Assembly (NCBI GenBank): GCA_964627445.1
Contig: CAZVJF010000002.1
Span: 62,001-126,000, forward strand
Direction: 5' to 3'
DNA length: 64,000 nt
DNA from: Luteibaculum sp964627445
GTDB lineage: Bacteria; Bacteroidota; Bacteroidia; Flavobacteriales_D; Luteibaculaceae
Shown: in pieces, positions 25,217 through 32,720 of the stretch
How the letters are laid out: the number at the start of each line of letters is the position of its first letter
How positions within the stretch are numbered: the first letter of the stretch is position 1
The notes under the pieces: model-generated
Databases searched by the model: none
Told to the model about the DNA's origin: nothing
The model's input: the letters and a program-made list of their open reading frames with translations, nothing else
Program-made: the position numbers and the translations under genes

Positions 25217-26074
25217 GTGCAAAAATTTTCAGAATATTCGGCCTACAAGGCCTTTCGTGCTTCTATACCATCGGGTAAAACCGTTGGTTTTGTTCCTACC
25301 ATGGGTGCCTTGCACGAGGGGCACTTAAGCTTAGTGAAGCGCGCTAAGCAGGAATGCGATTATGCCGTGGTAAGCATTTACGTGAACAAAAGGCAGTTTA
25401 ACGATCCGCTAGATTTTGAGAAATACCCTCGCGATTTAGAGCACGATTTGGAGTTGTTGGCCGGTGTAAGTTGTGACGCGGTGTTTACACCCGACAGTGA
25501 AAAGGAGCTGTACAAAGCTCCCAAACCGCAAAACTTAACATACAACCTCAACGGATTGGATACGGTGCTGGAAGGCGCACACCGGCCCAACCACTTTGAT
25601 GCCGTAGTAGAAGTGGTGGAGCGCTTATTTGCAACCATACAGCCCACCCATGCCTTCTTTGGCTTAAAAGACTACCAGCAATACCGTATCATAAAAAGCT
25701 TTACCGAGGCCAACCAACTGCCGGTTACCGTGGTAGGCCATAAAACGGTGCGCGAGGAAGACGGCTTGGCCATGAGCTCGCGCAACCAGCGACTGACCAA
25801 CGTGCAGCACGAAGCAGCACATGGAATTTTGCGCTGCCTACACCACCTCAAGCAAAAATACAACGATGCAGACCTTCCCTTACCCTCAATTATTGAGACG
25901 GGTAAACAAGAGCTCCTAAATATTGAGGGGGTCTCTGCCATTGATTACCTCCAAATAGCCGATTCTGACACCTTACAACCCATAAGCAAAGCAGGCACAA
26001 CCAATGCCCGCGCCTTTGCTGCTTTGCATTTAGGTAACGTCCGATTAATCGATAATATCTCCTTAAATCCATAA
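25217..26074 (+). CDS. panC: Pantoate--beta-alanine ligase (divergent PanC)
   Basis: A 285-residue enzyme that joins pantoate and beta-alanine with ATP to give pantothenate. It keeps FVPTMGALHEGHLSLV with the HxGH nucleotide motif, and REEDGLAMSSRN with the KMSKS-like loop. Some usually strict positions differ: the N-P-x-Q-F motif reads NKRQF, RPGHF reads RPNHF, and FGEKDFQQ reads FGLKDYQQ. The start is GTG 25217. panD follows after 9 bases. It is divergent from the glmS operon with a 105-base gap. Confidence 0.9.
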   Translation: MQKFSEYSAYKAFRASIPSGKTVGFVPTMGALHEGHLSLVKRAKQECDYAVVSIYVNKRQFNDPLDFEKYPRDLEHDLELLAGVSCDAVFTPDSEKELYKAPKPQNLTYNLNGLDTVLEGAHRPNHFDAVVEVVERLFATIQPTHAFFGLKDYQQYRIIKSFTEANQLPVTVVGHKTVREEDGLAMSSRNQRLTNVQHEAAHGILRCLHHLKQKYNDADLPLPSIIETGKQELLNIEGVSAIDYLQIADSDTLQPISKAGTTNARAFAALHLGNVRLIDNISLNP

Positions 26075-26079
26075 CTTTG
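26072..26079 (+). promoter_or_regulatory. -7 box directly before panD
   Basis: TAACTTTG is an exact TAnnTTTG match across the panC stop region, only 4 bases before the panD ATG. If active, panD would have an internal, almost leaderless transcript. Confidence 0.4.
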
Positions 26080-26083
26080 CACC

Positions 26084-26437
26084 ATGCAAATTGAGGTGGT
26101 AAAAAGCAAGATCCACAGGGTCTCTGTAAGTGAAGCAGACTTAAATTACATTGGAAGCGTAACCATAGACGAAGATCTTATGGATGCCGCCAATATGATA
26201 GAGGGGGAGAAAGTGCAAATTGTGAACATTAACAACGGTGAGCGCTTAGAGACTTATGTGATCCGCGGAGAACGCGGTAGCGGCAAGATTTGCCTCAATG
26301 GTCCAGCTGCACGCAAAGTAGCCGTGGGAGACATCGTTATTATTATCTCGTACGCCATTATGGATTTTAATGAGGCCAAAAGCTTTGAGCCAGCATTGAT
26401 CTTCCCCGATGAGCAAACCAACCAACTTCGCAAATAA
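26084..26437 (+). CDS. panD: Aspartate 1-decarboxylase PanD
   Basis: A 117-residue pyruvoyl enzyme that makes beta-alanine from aspartate for pantothenate. The self-cleavage site is Gly24-Ser25 in YIGSVTID; Ser25 becomes the pyruvoyl group. Conserved NGPAARK and the beta-barrel pattern are present. With panC it supplies both the ligand and the ligase for the last steps of pantothenate synthesis. The following gene begins directly at its stop codon. Confidence 0.96.
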   Translation: MQIEVVKSKIHRVSVSEADLNYIGSVTIDEDLMDAANMIEGEKVQIVNINNGERLETYVIRGERGSGKICLNGPAARKVAVGDIVIIISYAIMDFNEAKSFEPALIFPDEQTNQLRK

Positions 26438-27460
26438 TTGAAAGGCCGCATAGTATCCATACTCAAAGTGGCTTTCTTCCTATCTATAGGTGTTGCCCTG
26501 ATTTTCTTGTTTGCCGGAAAGCTTAGCGAAAAGGAAAAGCAAGAAATTTGGCAAGCCATCGTAAATGCCAACTACAGTTGGGTATTGTTTTCTATGGTCT
26601 TTGGAACGCTAGCCCACGTAAGCCGTGCCATGCGGTGGAAGCAGCTTTTGCAACCCATGGGCTACAATCCCAGCACCCGAAATACCTTTTTTGCGGTAAT
26701 GATTATGTACTTCGCCAACCTTGCGGTACCCCGCCTGGGCGAAGTAACGCGGTGCGCCATTTTAAAACGCTACGAAAAAATACCCGTAGAAAAATCCTTC
26801 GGAACCGTGGTAGCCGAGCGCGCCATCGATTTGCTTCTTTTAGGAGTACTCTTTTTAATCACCACGGCTTGGCAGTGGGACATGGTGCTAAAGGGCCTGG
26901 AATCGCTCAAAGTTATTGGCAACCCAAAAGCCGAAGAAGGAAACTCCTGGCTGCTGCCCATTATAGGCGCATCCTTGTTTGTTGGCTTGGGTCTTTTATT
27001 CCTTTTTAGAAAAAACGACCGCGTGGTGATGATTTATCAGAAAGTGCTAGACCTAATTTTAGGTTTCATTTCGGGACTTAAGGCTGCACTTAAGGTCAAA
27101 AAACCCATTACCTTCTTTGCACACTCCATCTTTATTTATGTTATGTACATCATGATGGTGTACATCTGCTACTTCGCCATGCCAGAAACGGCAGACCTCA
27201 GCTTCTCCTCCAGCTTAGTATTACTCATTTTTGGTTCGGTTGGAATTATTCTAGTGCCTGGAGGTATTGGTATTTACCCCCTAATTGTAGCGCAGGTATT
27301 GCTGCTGTACAACGTAGCCGAAACCGATGGATATGCGTTTGGCTGGGTGGTTTGGTTGGGACAAACCTTGCTTTTGGTGGTTTTAGGACTTTTCTCTTTA
27401 GCAGTACTTCCCTACTTTAACCGAAAACCCGAGCAAGCCGTTGGAACTTCCCCCCAATAA
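26438..27460 (+). CDS. Flippase-like integral membrane protein (UPF0104/LPG synthase TM family)
   Basis: A 340-residue membrane protein with about eight helices, matching the lysylphosphatidylglycerol-synthase membrane domain family (YbhN/UPF0104). Typical segments are HVSRAMRWKQLL and YFANLAVPRLGEVTRCAILKRYEKIPVEKSFGTVVAERAIDL. The soluble aminoacyl-transfer domain of MprF is absent. Members are thought to move lipids or take part in isoprenoid-linked glycan transport. The TTG start at 26438 touches the panD stop with no gap. Its end overlaps rfaE2 by 20 bases. Confidence 0.85.
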   Translation: MKGRIVSILKVAFFLSIGVALIFLFAGKLSEKEKQEIWQAIVNANYSWVLFSMVFGTLAHVSRAMRWKQLLQPMGYNPSTRNTFFAVMIMYFANLAVPRLGEVTRCAILKRYEKIPVEKSFGTVVAERAIDLLLLGVLFLITTAWQWDMVLKGLESLKVIGNPKAEEGNSWLLPIIGASLFVGLGLLFLFRKNDRVVMIYQKVLDLILGFISGLKAALKVKKPITFFAHSIFIYVMYIMMVYICYFAMPETADLSFSSSLVLLIFGSVGIILVPGGIGIYPLIVAQVLLLYNVAETDGYAFGWVVWLGQTLLLVVLGLFSLAVLPYFNRKPEQAVGTSPQ

Positions 27461-27956
27461 CAAATTATACAGCCGAAACGCCATTGCAGCACAGATATCG
27501 CAGTGGAAAAGCCAAGGCAAACGCATTGTATTTACCAATGGCTGTTTCGATATTTTGCATCCCGGTCATGTAGATTACCTTCAAAAAGCACAAAAGCTAG
27601 GGGACATCCTGGTTCTGGGTTTGAATACCGATGCCTCAGTAAAACGCCTGAACAAAGGTCCAGAGCGTCCCTTAAATCAAGAGCTAGCACGCGCCTATGT
27701 ACTGGCTGGTTTGCACGCTGTAGATGCTTTAGTCCTCTTTGATGAAGATACCCCGTTAGAACTGATTCAGCATGTACAGCCCGATATCTTGGTAAAAGGT
27801 GCCGACTACGATGCCGATGAAACCCAGACCAGCGCACCCAAATACATTGTGGGTGCCAACGAGGTACGGCAGGCCGGTGGAACGGTGGACACCATTTCGT
27901 TTTTAGAAGGATTTAGCACCACAGACCTGGTGGAAAAAATTAAACGCTTTGGCTAA
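27441..27956 (+). CDS. rfaE2: D-glycero-beta-D-manno-heptose 1-phosphate adenylyltransferase
   Basis: A 171-residue nucleotidyltransferase corresponding to the C-terminal domain of HldE. The nucleotide motif HPGH sits in NGCFDILHPGHVDYL, and the later ILVKGADYDADE region is typical. It activates heptose 1-phosphate to ADP-heptose for LPS core or S-layer glycans. Stand-alone forms are usual in this phylum. It starts at TTG 27441 inside the end of the flippase gene, and its own end overlaps radA by 8 bases. Confidence 0.9.
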   Translation: MELPPNNKLYSRNAIAAQISQWKSQGKRIVFTNGCFDILHPGHVDYLQKAQKLGDILVLGLNTDASVKRLNKGPERPLNQELARAYVLAGLHAVDALVLFDEDTPLELIQHVQPDILVKGADYDADETQTSAPKYIVGANEVRQAGGTVDTISFLEGFSTTDLVEKIKRFG

Positions 27957-29304
27957 AACAAAAACCGCCTTCTTTTGCAGCAATTGCGGCTATGAGTCGC
28001 CCAAGTGGCAAGGCAAATGCCCGGCCTGCAACCAATGGAACACCTTTACCGAAGAAATTGTAAAGAAAGGCAAAGGCGGTTTCGCGAAAACCACAGAAAC
28101 GGCAGCACCCGAGCCTCTGGCTCAGGTAAAAACGGAGCATCAAGGGCGCATGCCGCTGCCAGATACAGAGCTTAACCGCCTGTTGGGCAACGGCATTATG
28201 CCCGGCAGTGTTATCCTTATGGGTGGAGAACCCGGCATTGGTAAAAGTACTTTACTGCTCCAGCTACTCCTAAGCCTGCAAACACAAAAAACCTTATACG
28301 TATCGGGCGAAGAAAGCCCCATACAAATCAAAGACCGCGCTCAACGCTTGGTTCCCACCGTACCCGATTCCTTATATATCTCGGGCGAAAGCGAGGTAGA
28401 GGCCATAGTGGAACACGCCAAAAAGCTGCAACCCGCGTTGGTCGTAGTAGACTCCATCCAAACCCTGCAACACCGCGATTTGGATAGCGTAGCCGGCACC
28501 ATTTCGCAAATACGCGCCTGTTGTGCTTCGCTAATCCAGTATGCTAAAGAGAGCAATACGCCTGTTTTTATTGTAGGACACATTACCAAAGACGGCCAAA
28601 TTGCTGGGCCCAAGCTGCTGGAGCACATGGTAGATGTGGTGCTGCAATTTGAGGGCGACCAACAGTACTTCTTGCGCCTCTTGCGCGGGGTAAAAAACCG
28701 CTTTGGAAATACGCATGAAATCGCGCTCTATGAAATGAATCAAGGGGGACTACAAGCCGTGAGCAACCCCGGTGAAATATTCCTGAGTGGACAAAACCAA
28801 AGTTTAAGCGGCACTGCTATTAGTGTCGTATTGGAAGGCATACGCCCCTTGCTTATAGAATCGCAAGCCTTGGTATCCACAGCCGTTTACGGCACACCTC
28901 AGCGCAGCGCTACGGGCTTTGATGTAAAACGCCTCAACATGCTTTTGGCGGTACTGGAAAAACGGTGTGGCTTTAAGCTGGGTGCCAAAGATGTATTTCT
29001 AAATATTGCGGGTGGGTTTAAAATAAGCGACCCCGCCAGCGATTTGGGCATTGTGGTAAGCGTACTCAGCAGTGCGGCCGACATACCGGTACCCAAAGGA
29101 ACCGCCTTTGCTGGCGAAGTAGGCCTAACAGGCGAAATTCGCCCCGTAACGCGCTTAGACCAGCGCATCAATGAAGCGGAAAAGCTAGGCTACCAACAAA
29201 TTTTCATCTCCGAATACGCCAAAATACAAAGCGGCAACCGGAATAAGATTAAGGTAGTTACCGCCAGCCAAATTGGCGAGGTCGTGCAACGGTTGTTTGG
29301 GTAA
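27949..29304 (+). CDS. radA: DNA repair protein RadA
   Basis: A 451-residue RecA-like helicase that helps branch migration in homologous recombination. The N-terminal zinc finger uses C10, C13, C24 and C27 (CSNCGYESPKWQGKCPAC). Walker A is GEPGIGKST (about 93-101). The RadA-specific KNRFG motif is present, and the C-terminal Lon-like domain ends the protein. The start is TTG 27949, overlapping rfaE2. A REP-like element begins four bases after the stop codon. Confidence 0.96.
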   Translation: MAKTKTAFFCSNCGYESPKWQGKCPACNQWNTFTEEIVKKGKGGFAKTTETAAPEPLAQVKTEHQGRMPLPDTELNRLLGNGIMPGSVILMGGEPGIGKSTLLLQLLLSLQTQKTLYVSGEESPIQIKDRAQRLVPTVPDSLYISGESEVEAIVEHAKKLQPALVVVDSIQTLQHRDLDSVAGTISQIRACCASLIQYAKESNTPVFIVGHITKDGQIAGPKLLEHMVDVVLQFEGDQQYFLRLLRGVKNRFGNTHEIALYEMNQGGLQAVSNPGEIFLSGQNQSLSGTAISVVLEGIRPLLIESQALVSTAVYGTPQRSATGFDVKRLNMLLAVLEKRCGFKLGAKDVFLNIAGGFKISDPASDLGIVVSVLSSAADIPVPKGTAFAGEVGLTGEIRPVTRLDQRINEAEKLGYQQIFISEYAKIQSGNRNKIKVVTASQIGEVVQRLFG

Positions 29305-29308
29305 CCCC

Positions 29309-29376
29309 TAGCCCACGGTTTAAACCCTGGGCGAATGATGGCGGTAATACCCGTTTGAAACCATTTCTAATGGTTT
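29309..29376. repeat. REP-like element, copy A (after radA)
   Basis: Palindrome 2 (GCCCACGGTTTAAACC...GGGC, one mismatched base in the arm) at 29309-29333, then palindrome 3 (AAACCATTTCTAATGGTTT) at 29358-29376. Palindrome 1 is absent. It lies directly at the radA stop and could act as its transcript end. The remaining bases up to copy B (29377-29594) show no gene. Confidence 0.8.
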
Positions 29377-29594
29377 GAAAATGAGTAGCGACCATATAAA
29401 AAAGGAAAACCGCCCGGGTGGGCTTGTAAACAAAGGCTTTGCAGGTATTGTTAGCCAATCCTTTATCTCACAGCCCTCTCCTGTTTTGGCAATGAGATCA
29501 TTTATTAATTAAAAACTAGTTCCCAATCCACTGTACTGTTTGGTGGGGAAGAAAATATAGATGGCAAATTATCACCTCCATTGCATTTTATATA

Positions 29595-29699
29595 AATGGA
29601 TAAATCCGTTGTAACCTAAATCCTTGCCTTCTAGCCCACGGTTTAAACCGTGGGCTAACTACGGTCGCAATTACCGTTTGAAACCATTTTTAATGGTTT
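29595..29699. repeat. REP-like element, copy B (three palindromes)
   Basis: Palindrome 1 (AATGGATAAATCCGTT, one mismatch) at 29595-29610; palindrome 2, a perfect 26-bp palindrome with half-site TAGCCCACGGTTT, at 29632-29657; palindrome 3 (AAACCATTTTTAATGGTTT, perfect arms) at 29681-29699. Order and spacing match copies C and D. Confidence 0.85.
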
Positions 29700-29783
29700 T
29701 ATATCGTTAACTCCATTCTCTCAATAAATTTCTTTCGATTATTAACTACATTAGATGTTTTAATTAGCTTATCTGCTTTTAAA

Positions 29784-30698
29784 ATGCTTCGTATGAGATT
29801 CTTTTACAACTATATCACACTACGCATTTCCAAGGGCGCCAAAAATAACGCAAAGGCCATATGCTGTTCGCTCATATGGATCACAGTCGGTTTAGCCGCC
29901 AACGCTCAGGAATTTAGCTTTCCGCTGTACTTTGAGGATGCTTTAGGTAACAGAGATACCTTGATTTTAGGTTACGACCCTATGGCTACGGACACCATAG
30001 ATGAGGCCTTTGGAGAGCAAGATATCCGAGCAATTCCTTTTGACGCAACTTTTGAAGTTAGAGTAGCCGATCTAGGGTACGCAGATGGAGGTCGCCTCAT
30101 GGAAGATCCTACCTCATTCCACAGTAAGACTCAAATCAAAATGAAAGAATGCGACTCCAGCTACTTCCCTCTTGTATCTTCAATAATCATTAGCAATGCA
30201 GAATTTCCCCTTACTGTGTCTTGGGACTCTGCTCTTTTTATGGGACCCTGTAATGAACAAAGCTTAATAACAGATTGGCGTCCTGGCGGTTGGTTTGATG
30301 CCGCTTACGGAACTGAACAATATCCCGTTTATTTTAACCGAACAGACACTGCCGTTTTTACACACACAACCCATACGTATGTTAATGACGCGAAGGACAC
30401 TCTTAATTTGTTGTTTCTAACTCTGGCCTCAGAAAACCACACCATTGCCGGAATTACTGAGGCAACCGAGGACAATAAAATCCTGCTGGCTCCGAATCCT
30501 GCTGAAACCAGTATACGCGTTGTAGCAGCCAACAAATCCATTAAAAAAATAATGTTTTACGATGCTTTGGGTAACTGCATCGAACCCGCTTACAAAAATG
30601 GTTTAATTCAACTCACCAACTTAAAGCTGGGTACTTATGTTGCCCGCATCCTTTTGGAAGATGACACCGTTGTAATGAGGCGCTTTATTAAAATATGA
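29784..30698 (+). CDS. Secreted protein with type IX sorting domain (type A)
   Basis: A 304-residue protein with an N-terminal signal peptide (AICCSLIWITVGLAANAQ) after a basic stretch, a beta-rich middle region without recognised domain, and a C-terminal T9SS type A tail (about 235-304: LLAPNPAETSIRVV ... LKLGTYVARILLEDDTVVMRRFIKI). It should be exported through the type IX system and fixed to the cell surface or released. ATG 29784 or 29793 may be the start. It is enclosed by REP elements, and its last codons are duplicated 718 bases downstream (see 31375). The function of the middle domain is unknown. Confidence 0.82.
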   Translation: MLRMRFFYNYITLRISKGAKNNAKAICCSLIWITVGLAANAQEFSFPLYFEDALGNRDTLILGYDPMATDTIDEAFGEQDIRAIPFDATFEVRVADLGYADGGRLMEDPTSFHSKTQIKMKECDSSYFPLVSSIIISNAEFPLTVSWDSALFMGPCNEQSLITDWRPGGWFDAAYGTEQYPVYFNRTDTAVFTHTTHTYVNDAKDTLNLLFLTLASENHTIAGITEATEDNKILLAPNPAETSIRVVAANKSIKKIMFYDALGNCIEPAYKNGLIQLTNLKLGTYVARILLEDDTVVMRRFIKI

Positions 30699-30716
30699 GG
30701 GCCATGTAATAACATA

Positions 30717-30823
30717 AATGGATGAATCCATTATAACCCCAAAATATGCGCACCTAGCCCACGGTTTAAACCGTGGGCTAATGATGAAGGCAAATACCGA
30801 TTAAAACCATTTGTAAAGGTTTT
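30717..30823. repeat. REP-like element, copy C (upstream of the transposase)
   Basis: Palindrome 1 AATGGATGAATCCATT at 30717-30732; palindrome 2 (perfect, 26 bp, half-site TAGCCCACGGTTT) at 30755-30780; palindrome 3 (AAAACCATTTGTAAAGGTTTT) at 30803-30823. It ends 12 bases before the transposase ATG and is presumably the element recognised by that enzyme. Confidence 0.87.
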
Positions 30824-30835
30824 AAAAAACAAGCC

Positions 30836-31270
30836 ATGGCTCATTCATTCAACAAAATATGGATCCACGCTATTTGGGCAACCAAAAACAGAGCTCCCAT
30901 CATTCAGAAGTCCTTTGAGGTTCAATTGTATCACTACATTCGAAGGCAGTTTGAGGAACAAGAATGTCCATTGCGTGTCATCAACGGCATGCCAGATCAC
31001 TTGCACTGTTTGTTTTTACTCAACGCTCAAAAAGCCGTTGCAGCGGTAATTAAACAGGTAAAAGGAAGCAGCTCGCATTTTGTAAACCAAAACAACCTTT
31101 GCACCGAAAGATTTGCTTGGCAAACAGGTTATGCGGCTTATTCGGTATCCGAATCAGCCGTAACAAAAGTGAAAGCGTATATCAAGAATCAAAAAGCACA
31201 TCACCAGAAAAAAAGCTTCCAGGAAGAATACCAGGCGTTCTTATCGCTCTATGGCTTGGAAAAGAATTAG
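30836..31270 (+). CDS. REP-associated tyrosine transposase (IS200/TnpA-like, Y1)
   Basis: A 144-residue HUH-family enzyme. The metal-binding H55-x-H57 lies in MPDHLHCLF, and the probable catalytic Tyr115 lies in VKAYIKNQKAHH; RFAWQTGYAAYSVS matches the IS200 TnpA block. Length and motifs are complete, so the enzyme may be active. Proteins of this group (RAYTs) sit next to REP palindromes and are thought to mobilise or maintain them without classical terminal repeats. Here a REP copy directly precedes the gene and others lie around it. A truncated second copy of the gene start is at 31552. Confidence 0.92.
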   Translation: MAHSFNKIWIHAIWATKNRAPIIQKSFEVQLYHYIRRQFEEQECPLRVINGMPDHLHCLFLLNAQKAVAAVIKQVKGSSSHFVNQNNLCTERFAWQTGYAAYSVSESAVTKVKAYIKNQKAHHQKKSFQEEYQAFLSLYGLEKN

Positions 31271-31374
31271 CGTTAAAATCCATCTAAGCAACAAAAATAC
31301 GTTCTAGCCCGAGTTAAACTAAGGCCGGGTCCTAAACCTCTGTAAACCCTTACTTTGGGCAACAGATTTATTTG
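31271..31374. other. Gap after the transposase with a degenerate REP arm
   Basis: No gene. At 31303-31330 the sequence TCTAGCCC...GGCCGGG looks like a decayed palindrome 2. The following bases lead into the duplicated segment. Confidence 0.4.
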
Positions 31375-31630
31375 AAAGATGACACCGTTGTAATTAGGCG
31401 TTTTATTAAAATATGAAAGCCATTTAAGAACATAAATGGATGAATCCATTATAACCCTAAAATATACGCACCGAGCCCACGGTTTAAAACGTGGGCTATG
31501 ATGGGCGAAATTCCCTTATAAAACCATTTTTAATGGTTTAAAAAATGAGTTATGCCTCATTATTCACTCAACAAGATATGGATCCACGCTATTTGGGCAA
31601 CCAAAAACAGAGCTCCCGTCATTCTTAGAT
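31375..31630. repeat. Second copy of a 250-bp segment (gene tail + REP copy D + transposase start)
   Basis: This stretch is a diverged repeat of about 30657-30910, shifted by 718 bases. It carries, in order: codons for KDDTVVIRRFIKI and a stop (the tail of the 29784 gene), palindrome 1 (31435-31450), palindrome 2 (31474-31497, one mismatch), palindrome 3 (31521-31539), and the start of the transposase gene. The two copies are mostly identical but differ at many positions, so the duplication is not recent. Confidence 0.88.
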
Positions 31631-31665
31631 TCTTGCATGGACTGCAAAATCTAATGAGACAATAA
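31552..31665 (+). pseudogene. Truncated RAYT transposase copy
   Basis: From ATG 31552 the translation MPHYSLNKIWIHAIWATKNR matches the start of the intact transposase (MAHSFNKIWIHAIWATKNRA) for about 24 codons. After RAPVI the match ends and a stop follows at 31663-31665. The HUH and tyrosine motifs are missing, so it cannot be active. Confidence 0.85.
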
Positions 31666-31681
31666 AAATCACATTCTAGCA

Positions 31682-31697
31682 CACGGTTTAAACCGTG
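31682..31697. repeat. Decayed REP palindrome, copy E
   Basis: CACGGTTTAAACCGTG is the inner 16 bases of palindrome 2; the outer arms no longer pair. It ends three bases before the stop codon of the convergent OmpA gene at 31701. Confidence 0.75.
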
Positions 31698-31700
31698 AAC

Positions 31701-32705
31701 TTACTCCCCTGCATCGGCATTGAGAATCTCAAAAATCTTATCCAAGTTGGGGGTTAGGATGACCTCGATTCTACGGTTTTTGGCCTTGTCCTCGGGGTCT
31801 ACGGGGTGGTATTCGCTTCGGCCAGCAGCTATGAGCTGTGCAGGGTTTATTTCGCTGTTATCGGTGAGTATCTCTACAACCGCAGTGGCGCGCAACACAG
31901 AGAGCTCCCAGTTGTTCTTTGGGTGCGATTGGGATACCAGTTTGTCCGTATCGGTATGTCCCTCTACCAGAATTTCAATGTCCTTTTGCTCCTCCAGTAC
32001 TTTGGCCAAATCTACCAAGGCGTTTTTACCTTCTGCGTTTATTTTGGTACTACCCGATGGGAATAACAATTTAGCCTCTAGGCTCACGTAGATCTTACCA
32101 TCGCGTTGCTCTACGGTGAGTCCTTTGTCGGAATAATTGGTTAAGGCATCTACCAGTTGCTGGGTTAGTGTTTTAAAGGCATTGTCTTTCTCAGCAATCA
32201 AGCGTTCCAGTTCGTTTACGCGCTGCTCTCTGGCCTGTAATGCTGCGGTAAGTTCATCCAGGTCTTTTTTCTTTTGCTCCAACTCCACTTCCAACTGGTT
32301 TAGCGCATCCTCACGCTCTTGCAGCTCTTGTTTGGTGCCTTCCAGTTCGCCTAATAGTTTTTGCTGCTCTACTTGGCTCCCTTTCTGCAGCAAAGCATAC
32401 TTTTCTAAAAGCTCATCGTTCAGGGAGTTTATTTTATCGTATCGCGTTTGCAATCTGCGCAGCACGGTACCCATGCGAAGGGTATCTTGCTCTAATGCTT
32501 CTTTATCGCGCTTCAGTTGGTCTAGGGTTACCTTTAAATCTTTCAGCTCCCCTCGGGCATCTTCCAAATCCACGGTAAGCTGCTGATTTTCGAGCTTTAG
32601 GTTGCTGTACTGGTCTTGCAACTCTTGGTATTTCCTGCCCGATACACAGCTTAAGGTGAGTACCACTAAGGATAGAATACTGAAATAAGAAAAGGTTTTG
32701 CGCAT
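31701..32705 (-). CDS. OmpA-family lipoprotein with long coiled coil
   Basis: A 334-residue protein with a signal peptide and lipobox (LVVLTLSC, Cys about 20). Residues about 25-195 are a long coiled coil (repeated LE/DL/QQ heptads). The C-terminal OmpA domain (about 215-330) has ILVEGHTDTDKL, LSVLRATAVVEIL and DKAKNRRIEVIL, the peptidoglycan-binding set. It probably links the outer membrane to the cell wall. It follows the membrane coiled-coil gene at 32721 by 15 bases, so both are one operon. A decayed REP palindrome ends its transcript region. Confidence 0.88.
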   Translation of the reverse strand: MRKTFSYFSILSLVVLTLSCVSGRKYQELQDQYSNLKLENQQLTVDLEDARGELKDLKVTLDQLKRDKEALEQDTLRMGTVLRRLQTRYDKINSLNDELLEKYALLQKGSQVEQQKLLGELEGTKQELQEREDALNQLEVELEQKKKDLDELTAALQAREQRVNELERLIAEKDNAFKTLTQQLVDALTNYSDKGLTVEQRDGKIYVSLEAKLLFPSGSTKINAEGKNALVDLAKVLEEQKDIEILVEGHTDTDKLVSQSHPKNNWELSVLRATAVVEILTDNSEINPAQLIAAGRSEYHPVDPEDKAKNRRIEVILTPNLDKIFEILNADAGE

Positions 32706-32720
32706 GGTGGTTTTGCTTAT

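Noticed and set aside
29305..31700. CRISPR array or IS with terminal inverted repeats
   Set aside because: The palindromes are few, unevenly spaced and associated with a RAYT; no cas genes, no paired terminal repeats and no target duplications were seen.
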